Assembly: GCA_022494885.1 (NCBI GenBank) | Contig: JAGVSM010002973.1 | Span: 62,001 to 126,000, forward strand | Direction of reading: 5' to 3' | Source: Micrasema longulum | Taxonomy: Eukaryota > Arthropoda > Insecta > Trichoptera > Brachycentridae | DNA length: 64,000 nt | Translations under genes and position numbers: made by a program | In this document: piece by piece, positions 11,906 to 24,500 of the stretch | Numbering within the stretch: position 1 is the stretch's first letter | Layout of the letters: every line of letters begins with the position of its first letter | Notes under the pieces: model-generated | What the model saw: only the letters and a program-made list of their open reading frames with translations | The model's database searches: none | Told to the model about the DNA's origin: nothing

Positions 11906-12039
11906 ATGTAGTAAGGCGTACGTTACAATACAATTAACTGTAAAAACAACAGAGTCAGTTAATCAAAACAGAACTACGCATATTTAAAAAAAAACACATT
12001 TTATCACTTTCTCTAACTATCATAAATAAACATAAACAA

Positions 12040-12180
12040 TATTTTGAGTATGTCCAAATGCTTGCAGATAGGCTGGATTTTCTCCCTAGGGAGTTGTTCA
12101 GACTCCCATATTCCCTTCTCAAAAAAGTTTTCCCTCTCCGTTGAAACAAATTTAAATATAACATATATAATATGTAAAAA
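12040..12180. repeat. Repeat family D, rearranged copy
   Basis: Contains a reversed piece of the family-D end (CTCCCTAGGGAG, AAATCCAGC complement) joined to a forward CCATATTCCCTTCTCAAAAA piece, as compared with the fuller copy at 55545-55860. Confidence 0.4.
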
Positions 12181-12375
12181 AAAATAATAAAAAAATTATC
12201 ATGTTGATTGTTATCACTGTTCACGGAGCTGTTTTAAAATTACAAATATTTTTTTAAAATTACAATATTTATGTCTGTTTCATGCTTTACAAGTATTTCT
12301 TTGCTTCAAGACTTATCTAATATTTTACACCTACAGTATGTACATATTGTCTACATGTTATAATTATGACTTAAG

Positions 12376-12575
12376 TTATGTTTTCGGAGCTGAAGATCTT
12401 TCTCTTATGACCATAGCATAACTATAAAGAGAAGGAATCGTGCCTCGGACAGCAATAATCAACTTGGGTAGGAAAGATGATATGACCAAATCTGTCTTTT
12501 CTTGAACCACAGCTTCTAAAGTTTTTTGGGCAACCAATTCTGCAGAAATACCATTTTTAGTATTTTCATCCATGT
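12376..12575 (-). CDS. DHRS7B: DHRS7B exon 5 (C-terminus, stop)
   Basis: Completes codon 260 (Tyr) and ends at TAA 12378-12376. It contains [20 protein letters not shown], matching the human SPVEVAQDVLAAV region, then [20 protein letters not shown] and a basic tail RERSSAPKT. Acceptor CTTTTCCAG. Confidence 0.86.
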
Positions 12576-15500
12576 CTGGAAAAGATAAAGCAATATTAGA
12601 ATAATTTTAAAAAGAATTCATGGCTCGGATAGCTTAAATTAATCACATTTAATCATTGTGATTCTACCTGTATATATATTTTTTACGATTTGAAAATATT
12701 GTTCACAGATCAGAATCACTTTTCATGCAATTAAAGATAACTCAGCTTCTCTAAAAATCTAATTTAAAGTTAATTCAATGTAAATAATATTTTTGATCAT
12801 ATTTTTCTTCAATAATACAGAACTTAGCTATTTAATGGGTTAGTCATATACGAAATAAGAAAAATCCATTCTTCGCTCTCTTTGTGTACTGAATCAATAA
12901 GCTTCTTGACATGTTTTGTTTGTTCAACAATCACAATGGAATAACGAGTAAATATTTGTTTTGAACTTGGTAATTACGTATAACATAGAGTGGCATACAT
13001 GTTTTATTAGACTGATTTTCATAAATTATTTTTATAAACTAGTTTTTTTTAAACACATGGCCCGGTAAAAAAAAATACAGAACATAACATTTTATATCCA
13101 AAATATTGATTTAAAATGACTATATAAATTATTATGAAAATAAAAGTTTGTTATTAGTGTTACACAATTTTTTTTCTTTTTCAAGAATGCTACTACAGTT
13201 TTGGGAGAGCACTCCTCCCATCAACATATCATCGGGTGATATAAAACTCAGTTTTAACACTAATAACAAAGTTTTATTTTCATAGTAATTTATAATTAAG
13301 TGTTAGGAAGCGAATGCGGATTCAATTAATTATTACTAAATAAAAATTCATGACTCAAGTAAATAAGTAAAACAAAATTAATGTTCTATAAAAAAGAACT
13401 AAATAATGTTTTGAATCATAAAACAATATTTGAAAAATCATTTTAGTCCTGTTTTTTCAACATTATTTTGTTGTAACAAATGCAATAATATTTTTTTTAT
13501 TTTAAATAAATATTAAAATAATAGAAATTTGGTTATTAAAATATAAATACCAAAAATCTGCATTATAATTATCGTTATCAATGCAGGCCCTATTGTCCAC
13601 AATAAATGGGAACACGTATTCAAAAGGTCAATTTTCTGTATGATTTCATCCAGTTTTAGCTTTTATTTGTTTAGGTAGTGGCCTATTATGGCTCCGGGAT
13701 TTGACGCCGTTTAGTTCAGAGATAGTAATATAAAACTACGTCAAAAAAGTTGTTAAGATCTTCTATCGGGATGTGTTAACCTTTTTTGATGATTAGTCGT
13801 TTTATTATTTGATGTATCAGGCAAGGTGTCTTAAATTAGGCTAATTAGCTATTCCTACATCAAGATGCTGACAAAAAATAAAAATGGTTTTCTTACTTTT
13901 AATTGGTATTAGGTAGGTACGGGTATATTACGTAAAATAACATAACATAACCTAGAAACACTGAACATGAAATAAACACATTGAAGAAAACTACTGGTCT
14001 TAACAAATTAAACTTTGAAAACTAACACAAAAGGTGCTAAAAATACGGTGTGTTGTTTAGCCATTTTCATGGGTGAAAATTGTGTGATATTTGTTTTTTT
14101 ATATTTTTATGTTTATTGCCATCACTCGGGTACACAAATATTAAACGAAATTTTTAACACCTAAAATATTTAAACTATTTTATACTATACACATATTTGT
14201 CTCATGTATGGAAGTGAAACATGGAATTGACAGAGGAAGGATGAAAGCAGAGTGAACGCGGTCAAAATGCGGTCTCCTAGATGCATGAGTGGGAAATCAA
14301 TGTATGACAGGGTTACGAATGATGAAATCAGATGAGAGTGCAAATCTGAGACAGATATAATTGATAAGATTAAGAAAAGGTCACTGAGATGGTTTGGGCA
14401 TATAGAATGAATGGATGATGAAAGAATAGTAATGTAGGAAAGAACGACCAAGAAAGACGTGGCATGATTAGATCAACCTAAATCTGGCCATTTCAAAAGC
14501 AGACACAACCGAAGCGCATGTACGATAAGATGTATGAATGTGGAAGAAGCTAGAAATCCACCTCTCTGCCTACCCCTACGAATAATGGCATGATGTTAAT
14601 AGTAGTAGTATTTGTTTAAATTATTACTTTTAAGAAAAGACAGCTACAATGCATAATAATCAAATTTGCATAAAAAATTTACAATTTTTAGCATTTATTT
14701 TATTGAATGTAATGACAATTTAAATGGGCAGAAAAAATACTGTAAAAAGTCTCGAGCGCTTCTATCTCTTACTTAAACACAGATTCCAAAAAAACATGTT
14801 TCTCAAAATCAAACTCTGCACACCTAATATAGGCCACAAGGTTTGGAAAAGTATATGCATCGTATCTTGATCATCTGTTACGGGAAGGTTAAGTGAAATA
14901 TAGCAAAGTTAAACCACCTGATAAACAAATGTTTTATGTCGACCTTCCTAGGAATCGAAACTAGTACCTTAAGCATGGAAGGTGAACGGCCCACCAGAAC
15001 ACTACGATGTAGACTTTTTTCTAGTGATGAAACGGATAGTGGTTTGGCCGGATACGGGATATTCGGAAAGGCCCTAAATCGGATAGCCGGATATCTGGCC
15101 TAGTGTCCCTGACTTGTCGTGCCATGTTTAGTAGATCCGAAACGTTTTTTTTAATAATGAGAGTTACTTCTTTTATCGCAAACACGGTCGATACCAATGA
15201 ATCAATATTGTGGAGTTGGTTTCACGAAACTTTCAGAGTAGGTTAGTGTGCAGAGCTACTATCTGATATCCGACCGGCAAAGTTAGGCCTGATAGGCCAG
15301 ATACCACGTATCCAATTCATCTCTACTTTTTTCCACTCAATTTTCTTTTTCACGATTTTAAGCTGAGAGTAACCATAGAGTTGAAAAGTTATTATATATC
15401 GTCGGGTTTCTGGCACAAGTTGGTATCTACATTTTACTAGTTGAGGTAAATTTTTTTTTGCGTTATGATTTCTCAAAATATTTCAATTTTGGGGGCCATT

Positions 15501-18500
15501 TTCAACGAGTTGTAAATAACTCACTATTAGAAAATAGGAACCAATTTGTAGTAGAGCAGGGTGGGAACCTCGGACCTCTGATTCATGGGTCCGCGACACT
15601 AGCCGCTTGACCACAAAAAATAAATTCTTTTGTTTTTATTAGTTGGTATCATAAATAATATTTTTAAATTTGTAATTTTTGAAAACGGTCCAATGTAGAG
15701 TACGTCACGATTCAGTTAAATTTTAAACTTTGTTTGTGACTGTTTAAATTCAACATCGCCACGAATCTTGACGTCACAATTGGCAAGGCCAAACATGTTG
15801 CGTTTTTGTAGACATATTTTTTGATAATTTTATTCTAAAAGTTATGCATGAAAACATTTCTCCATAATATCCATATTGATTTTGAAAACACAATTAATTT
15901 TTCTAAATCTATTTCACATATTTTTATTGGTATTTGTAGTACGTGATATTTGCAAGCTGAATTTTATATTGTTTTTATAAAATATCCACTTTTTAAGTAA
16001 AGATTATTTGATGCCATTTATGAAGACATCTCATTTTCCTCAAATTTGTAGTTACCACTTGCGCCAGAAACCCGACAATATTGCATTGTGGATGCACAAA
16101 TAACAAACAATATAAAAGTCAAGTAGGTATATAATACTTACAGCCGTATTTCTTTCCCGTCTCAGTGAGGGCATTGAGCGATAGTGAAGTGTTGACATAC
16201 GTGGGTGAGATGACCGTGACCTTGATGTTGTGCTTGCTGACTTCGCTGCGAAGCGTGTCAGCAAAGGACTGAATTGCGTGTTTGGATGCGCCGTAAGCTG
16301 ATCGGTAAGGCAGAGAAATCTTCCCCTGTAAGGAACTCATGTACACCAAGTGACCGGACTTTCTTTCTATCATGTGCTTTATAACAGCTGAAAATAAAAG
16401 TTGAACATAAAAATTACATTTTAATAAAAACTTTTCGCTAAAAAGTTGCAAGATTCCGATTTAATATGGATCAAATTTATCGGACCAAATAATATTTACT
16501 TAAAATGTTTTTCAAAAGAATTTCTATACAAACAAAAAAAATATCCTTTAACACTTATAACTTTTGGCTCTAATTTATAGTTTACGTAGAAGTTAGAAGT
16601 GAGGAAGTTCAGTGCTACAAGAAATTGGATATAAAAATGTTTTTTAAGCGCGGTAAAAATTAGAGCATTAAATTGTACGGAAAAGTTCTTCCTAATCAAC
16701 CAATGATGTGTTGTGACAGACGTCATACGTGGTGTAATTTCAAATTTACAAAATTTAAAAAAAACAGCGCTGATACATAAATTACATTTTTTTTTTTTAA
16801 TTTAACTTAGTTTGGTAGTCAATTAACAAATAAAATAAAAAATAATAAACCACCGAACTTATTTTCAGGGGTTGCCTAGTAGGTAAATTGGTTCAGCCGG
16901 GTGAATCTCACCCACATGATAAAGGTTTCAGCTCTTTTACTTCACAAAAATTAACAGATGGAAGAGTTGACGAAATGTGGACATTTAAACATAGGTAGAA
17001 TGGTGAATGTTACAGAGTGTGTAAAGTGGCCTTTCGAACCAGCCAACGACAGACGGGGAGACGGCATGACGGTTTGTTTGTTTTGTCATTTAGAGGGTTT
17101 TATCAATATTCCGACAATATACACAATGAAAAATAAGAACACATCATTTTTTATATTTATCATGTTAGCAAGATTTCTTTATTCTGTACATCAATTTTCA
17201 GTTATCAACAATGTTTGTATTGATGATTGACGCAATAATAAAAGAATGTATTTTTAAATACATTGGAACAAAATTTTGCTATACGGATGGACTATTTTGT
17301 AATTATTATAATATAATAGAAGAAAGCATCAGATAATTCTCAGATTGTAGTTTCCAACGTGTGAAATATAGAAGTTTTTTTATTTTTTTTATTTTTTATT
17401 TTAAGAACCATACAGTCAATAATTATTAAATTATATAATAAAGATAAGGTTGAAAGACAGACCAGAGAAGTTTCTAAATAATAAGCATGCATATGAAATA
17501 ATGGTTTGTGTGTATTTGTATGAGAGGAAGTGTTCAGGTGTGAGTAAGAGTATGCATCATTAAAAAGCAAGTGGGAGTGTATCGCAGCCAGATAGAATGG
17601 TTAGTAATCTATTTTTCAATAAATTAAGGAGCATGTTAAATACATCAAAAGATGAAAAAAAATTATTATAATTTGAACAAGAATGAAAAAGGAAAGAGTG
17701 TTGTGCATTGTTAGTGCTGCAGACTGGCGTTGGAATAAATATTTATTTCTTTTCACGCGAAAGTATACATTAAAATTCATTTTGGAGAGTAAGTTTAAAG
17801 AATCTACTTAAATATTTAATAATTTTAATAATAACCATAATTTAGATATAGCGTGTCTATCTTAAAAAATCCATTTTTTTTAGTAGGTTGGCTGTAGGTG
17901 CAAAGCGTTTTATTATTTTGATAATCTAATCTAGGTATTTTGATCATTATGCACAATATCACAGTAAAATTAAGTATTGTAGGAAGAGCCTTTTGGAGTC
18001 AACAATTTCCAATTTGAAAAAAATGAGAAAGAATAACCCTCTCAATTAATTTTAAAGTATGAAATTCTACATGATAACTTAAATAAAGAAGCGTATAATT
18101 TATACACAATATGTAAATTAGCACAATCGTACAATGTGTGCCGATCCAACACAATAATTTCAAAAGAACAGGTTATAACATAAATGAAAATAACAGGTTT
18201 CTTTCAAGTGTTAAACTCAAAGCTTTCTAAACATCTCGTATAATTCTTGTATGTAAATCAAAACTCTAGTAAGATGGTTTATTATCCAGATTTTACAGTT
18301 ATCCTTAATAACTCTATAAATAAACTGCGTCAAATACAAAAGTTCATTATTATCATACCCCTTTCACACCCGATGGTGCATAGGGCGCTACATTGTTAAC
18401 CAAAATGCAACGTATATCGATCATCTGTTACACAATCTTTGACTAAAAAATCAAATTCATATCTTTAATATGTTTCTTGCATTTATTTTGAATCACGCAA

Positions 18501-21500
18501 AATATCCTAATTAATTGAATATTTATTATTATATAAAATAAAATAAAAATATTATTATTAGACTGCTTTTTGTATATTATTAACATTTTTTTTTTTAATT
18601 GCAATAATAACATGGATTATAAATGAAATTTTAGTCTATTTAATATTTTTTATTCTTGTTTATATAATCATTATTTATTAATTTATAAGTTTTTGAATTT
18701 TGGATTTTAATATTTTGTGTATATTTCATAAGCATGCTCTTAAACATTTATTTTACATTTTTCAATGTTAATAACTGTAGACAGCTAATTATTATTTTTT
18801 AATTTTAAAATATTTATTGATTTTTGCATATTTTATTAGTGTTTACTTATATTCGGTGAAAGATGTTTGTATATGTTGTTTGATGAAGTGATTGATATCT
18901 TTGACTGTTTGTGAACCAAAACTAAACCCTAAGCCTAAGATGAAATATTGCAGCATACAGCCACCATTCAAATCAATATTTCAAGCCAAGATTGGCAGAT
19001 AGATTTCCAGGAATTGAATCCGGTGCCTCAAGCATGGTAGGCGAACACACCAACCGCTACACTATGAGGCTGACATATCTCTACTTGATTTTCTTATTCA
19101 GGATTACCTGAGAGTAGCCATCGAGCCGAAAGCACTCAATTTTTCCACATTATCAGAAGCCTAATAGAATAATATTATTGTTTTTCTTCAATCATTAGAT
19201 AAATAAACTATTAATTCATACATAATTACAATATCCATTTTACGTTAATTTTTTACTATTACAATCTGCTTTAAAACTGTAACATTACAAAAAAGAGACT
19301 AGCTCTTGTGCTTATTAGAACAATACAAAAATTGTATAAGATAATGGTTTTGCTAACAGATTTATGTAACTTAAATAAAAAATGATTGAAAGTTTGCATA
19401 GTAACTATGAGTGGGAAAGTATCGAAACATAATTGATTTTACAGAAATGAAAATATTTGAAACTATCTTGCAGCAACAACTGTATGTTTACAGAAATCTC
19501 ACTTAAAAACTGGTTTTTTGTATATATTTACATACAATCTATACTAAAAGTTCACTTTCAAGTAAACCATATTATATTAAGGTATTTTATTGTAAATGAA
19601 ATGTCTGTCGAAAATTTTCACTAAAAATGACAGGCAAACTGAATGGTTTTGCATATATTATTTCCATTCCTGCAATGGAGTATGTTTTAAATAAAAACAA
19701 AATCTTTGGAATATCTTTTCTTGTAGTAGAACAAACTATCAATTTATAATCGGTTTTCCATTTCCAGATTTGGATAACTTTCATACACATTTCTAGCTCC
19801 GTCTCTATTTAGGCACAAATTTATTTTTAGGTTAAATCCCCTATTATGTTATCTAGAAAAATCTAGCTCCCCAGTTTAATATGAAAAAAGGAACCCTATA
19901 AAAAATTTACAATATAATACATTATTAATAGGCACATGTATATTAGATTTAGTTACCTTTCGTTAGTGCGATTTGCGCAAAGTAATTGACTAGCATAATT
20001 TTAATATCAACATCAATGTTAGTAGATGCCGCACTTCCCCTGAAACTGATGCCACCATTGTTGATAAGAATGTCAATATGGCCGAATATATCTATAATCT
20101 TGGTTATATGACCAGAGAGGCTATTCAAATCAGCTAAATCCAACTGGAGAACGATAGGAGGATGTGTTGGAAGGGTCTGAAACAATATTCATTACAATTC
20201 AAACATTTTACATTGATGTATTGTGGTTAGCGCATGCACCTAGTAGTATAGTTATCAGCGTACTACCATGCAAGAGGTCTCGGGTTCAATTCCCGACATG
20301 GTTGACATGAAATATTTATTAAAAAGATGTTTCTATGCTGCAATACATGTTATTTATTATATATCATACAGCTTATTGCAGAAAATTATTAAATAAAACC
20401 TATATATTATAAAAATAGAAAGCCAATTACATGATTGCATGGTTAATACTACAGTCGTACTTGGTTATAACGAGGAAGATGGGACCAACTGAATTTGCTT
20501 GTTAAAAGCATTACTCGTTATACCAGAGAGAGATTTTTAAAAATCTAATCACCATTGCATATTGTCACTAAGTAAACAAATAAATATATGCATAGTTCAG
20601 TGAGATAATTAAAAAATAAAACTATTGAGGAAAAGTATAATAAATGCTTACTAACATAGGACTTTTTAAATTTCAAATCCAATAAATAAACATTCTTATT
20701 TTTCCCCAATTTTGATAATGTGAATAAGGATAAAGAAAACTTTTTAGACACTTCAACATTTTCGCGCCACTTTTTCACCAATTGAAAGACACTTCCTCTT
20801 GTTAGTAGACATGTCTATAATTCAAGGGTAAGTTTTCAACTGATCTAACATTACACACTTGTAATCCGATCCCGGTTACTTGCCTGTTTGGATTTTATTA
20901 CTTAAGTTCTTATTTCAAAAATTATGTTTTTGCTCAACTGTGGACGATATTTTTGTTAGGTACGTCCGAGAAGTGGCTCATTATAAAAGTGAATAAATGT
21001 ATGGAGAAAATCATAAACTAAAATGTCAATGAATGTTTCCTCATTAAATATGAGATCCCACTATTTCTGTGATCGTTATAACCAAGTTAAATTTGTAATA
21101 TTTATATAAAAAAGAGAAGTTAGTGTATGATACTTATATGTTTAAGAGTGTGCGTAGATTTATATGTTATCGTCCCTGGACTGACGTTTATGTAACAAAA
21201 AAATATTGAGATATGATTGATGTATAGCGATGCAGTGCCCTGTGCATCATTTAGTGTGGAGAGAAGAATAGGATTGCGAGGTGAGGTAGGTCAGCGCATT
21301 TGGCTACCATACATGAGATTCCGAGTTCGATTCCCAACAAAATTGCCAGAAGGTGTAATAAACAAAAATATTTCACAGTGATTTGACATGCATCTTAAGC
21401 TTACACATAAGATATAAAAAGGTGTTGAGATTTAAATAGGACAGATAATTAGCTAAAAACCACAATATTCACAATATTATTATTTTTCATGAATAATGGA

Positions 21501-24500
21501 TAAATTTTCAACAGACGGTTTAAAATACACATATTTTGAATTATCTAAGGCGTTTTGAATCCTATGGGACAAATGGCACGTATTATAATATAATATGGGA
21601 GTAGTATGGAAAAGCTAATATTATTACCTGAATAGGTAATATATTACCTGTTCCACACTACACTTGAGTTGCAGGCAATGTTTACTAGAAGCGGACTTAG
21701 CAAGGAAGACAGATGACATCAGAAAACAAAATTATGAATGAAAACTTGTTTTTTGTGCATTGATAATTGTAAAAATCCGCTAAAAATATTTATTATTATT
21801 TTAGTGCTATCCCCAACTTCTGAAAAGACCCTATTCAAGTATTAAAAAAAACAATTCCATACGACATATTGAAAATTGTTTCAAATGGAATTTTAAATAG
21901 ATAGCAACATTGTGTCACTTCAGCTACTGAATTTAATTTAAAGTATTTATTATCTCATGAATAAATATTTCCCTACTGGAATTACTAGTAATAATATCAA
22001 TAAGTTATTTTACATAGTTATCCTCATAAAATCACATAAATAAATATGTAAATAGCTGTACACACATGTGGTTATATAACTAGATACATTTAGAGCAGTT
22101 GTCTTTGAATAAATTATTGTAGTTTTATCAAGCCATACTGCCCTTTGTACAGATGAATAATAGATTTAAAGATAATTACATGACTATGTGCTCAAACAAT
22201 AGAAAACAATCATAAAAAACTGTTATCAATCCGTGACACAAGACCATTTATTATTATGTATAGAATCGAGCATGCAAGATCATTATTACAAGTTATTTAC
22301 AAGACTCTTAAATCTTGATGTAAGTTTATTTGATTTACACAAGGACTTGTCAAAAAATCTTTTGTCTATTTGTATAAAAGATTCCTTAGAACGTAACTAA
22401 CTGTAAAGTAAAAAATAATATTTCTATATTTACTTATTTGAATTTTAAAAAAGGAAGCATACTTAACCTTTTACGTCAACTTATTGCTAAATCATGATTA
22501 TTTTTACTCAGTTAAGATTCAGTAAACATGTAAATATTTACATCCACTTGAGCATATTTTCTTTCGGCCAAATTTGAAACGGAAATAATTATCATAAATC
22601 TACAACTTGATGCATATAATTGTTTAAAAATTTCAAGAGTATTGAAGCATTTTTTACTATTTATATATTTTTTAATTAAAATGCAATTAAGTAAATGTAA
22701 AGAAATTTTATACAGAATATTGCGCTAGAATGTTTTTCATTTAGAATCGAGTTTTAGTCCCATGGTATGGTCGCAGACTCAGAAAGCAAAGGTCCAGGTT
22801 TAAACATTTTCTAACATTAAGTTAACTATTTACAAGTAAGTTGTTAAAAATGGCCCCAAAATTTAAATATTCGGTTATATTGTAAGGAGGAAAATATTTT
22901 TTAATAAGTATAAATAAATTGGTAATACAACATCTGTATTTTGGTTGTATAATATCTGTATTTTGAGTATCTCCAAATCCTTGTAGACACAAGTTATTAT
23001 TTTCAAAGATAACTATTTAAAACTTTCAAACATATACTTATGCACATTAGCCATTGTAAATATTACACAGATACAAACCAGCCAATGACAACAAGTCATA
23101 AACCCTATAAATACTTAGACTTTGATACTCCAATAATTCCTTTGTTTCTGTTGAAGTATATGTCTATCTATTACAATAGCTGCTATATAAATACAGTAAA
23201 ATGCTTACGGAATGTAATCTCAGGAGGTCAGATTTGACTCTTTCTAATTCTTCCACCCTACGTGATGCGAGGACCAACCGACAGCCTTGGGCATAGAAAC
23301 TATGGGCTAGTGCTTCTCCGATACCTGAACTCGCACCAGTAATCACCACGACCTGGAAGAGGAATAAAAATACTTAAAACCTATAAATAAAATGAAATGC
23401 CATCTTGTGTTTTATGCAATATTTGACACTTTTTTCTCGTAGTAACCTCTCGTATGGACACATAAAGTAATTTTCTTATTTTTTAAATATTTCACTTTCG
23501 ATTTGACCGTAGTTGATGGTTTGAAGTAAATCTTATTCGACTAATATACTGCGGGGACACTTTTGTTGTTGACTGTTTTTTATAGGGACACAATATCTCT
23601 TCCTACCATATAATTACTTCAGTATGTATTACAGTAGGTTAAAGCCGTCTTTTCACAATCGGGAATGTGTGAAATTGTTGAGCTAATAAAAATAATGAGT
23701 TTGCTCGGTAACCATATTATATTGCTTCTTTTTACTCCTATCCATATTTAATTATTTTTTTAAGAGTTTATTTTGTCACAAATTATGGAAGCGATACGTA
23801 GAATTGGAAAAACAAAGATAAAAGAAAGGTGAAAACTGTCAAAATGTGATTTCTCAGGCGAATGTGTGGTAAAATTATAAACAATAGGTATAGGTGCACA
23901 AATGTCGAAATCACCGTATTGTTGATGGAATCAGAAAACAAGGAAGACCTAGAACGACATGGCATGACTAAATCCAACAAATACTTGTAAGATGGACATG
24001 TTAAATGATGAAATAATCGGTGCGCCTGCATGAGAAGATGCAGAAGAATGAAGAATGTCGAGGAAGAAACAGTGATGGTTTGTTGAATAACAATGGTGTC
24101 CGCAATTGGTAAACGAAAGCCTACTCTAGAGACCTCACTTCATAAAGTTATCTTATAAATATTATATTCTATTATGTCTCTTTTACATAAAATGAATCAT
24201 TTTTGTGAAAAAAAAACTAATTGATTGGAAAGAGCCTATGAAAGCGCTAATTGATCAAATAAATAAGTGGAAGTGTATACCAAGTATTTTTAATTCACAA
24301 CGTATATTCAAATACAAGTTATTATTAATTGACATTATTAAGTTAACTAAATATGCTTAAGCATTTTTTTTTTTAAAATAGCCTATCTTGGTAAAAACAT
24401 TAGATGTAAAAAGAAATGTCAAAAATTAATCAAACATTGGTACTTAAATATCGAGGCTTTACTGACAGAATGCACTGAGTCATTAAAACAAGTTTCGAGA

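Larger units (their letters stand above)
12576..16141 (-). other. DHRS7B intron 4
   Basis: About 3.6 kb of AT-rich intron holding a LINE remnant (14195-14600), a family-A SINE (14820-15015) and a family-C SINE (15487-15614). Nothing else recognised. Confidence 0.6.
16388..19956 (-). other. DHRS7B intron 3
   Basis: AT-rich intron with a family-D repeat (16868-17060) and family-A SINE pieces (18345-18435, 18925-19150). The rest shows nothing I can support. Confidence 0.6.
20177..23208 (-). other. DHRS7B intron 2
   Basis: Holds a family-A SINE (20219-20350), a Tigger-like element (20452-21097), a further tRNA-like SINE (21275-21395), a family-C SINE (22755-22866) and a family-D piece (22960-23140). 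Confidence 0.6.

Noticed and set aside
14185..14451. Minus-strand 88-codon frame
   Set aside because: Antisense of the YGSETW-type LINE remnant.
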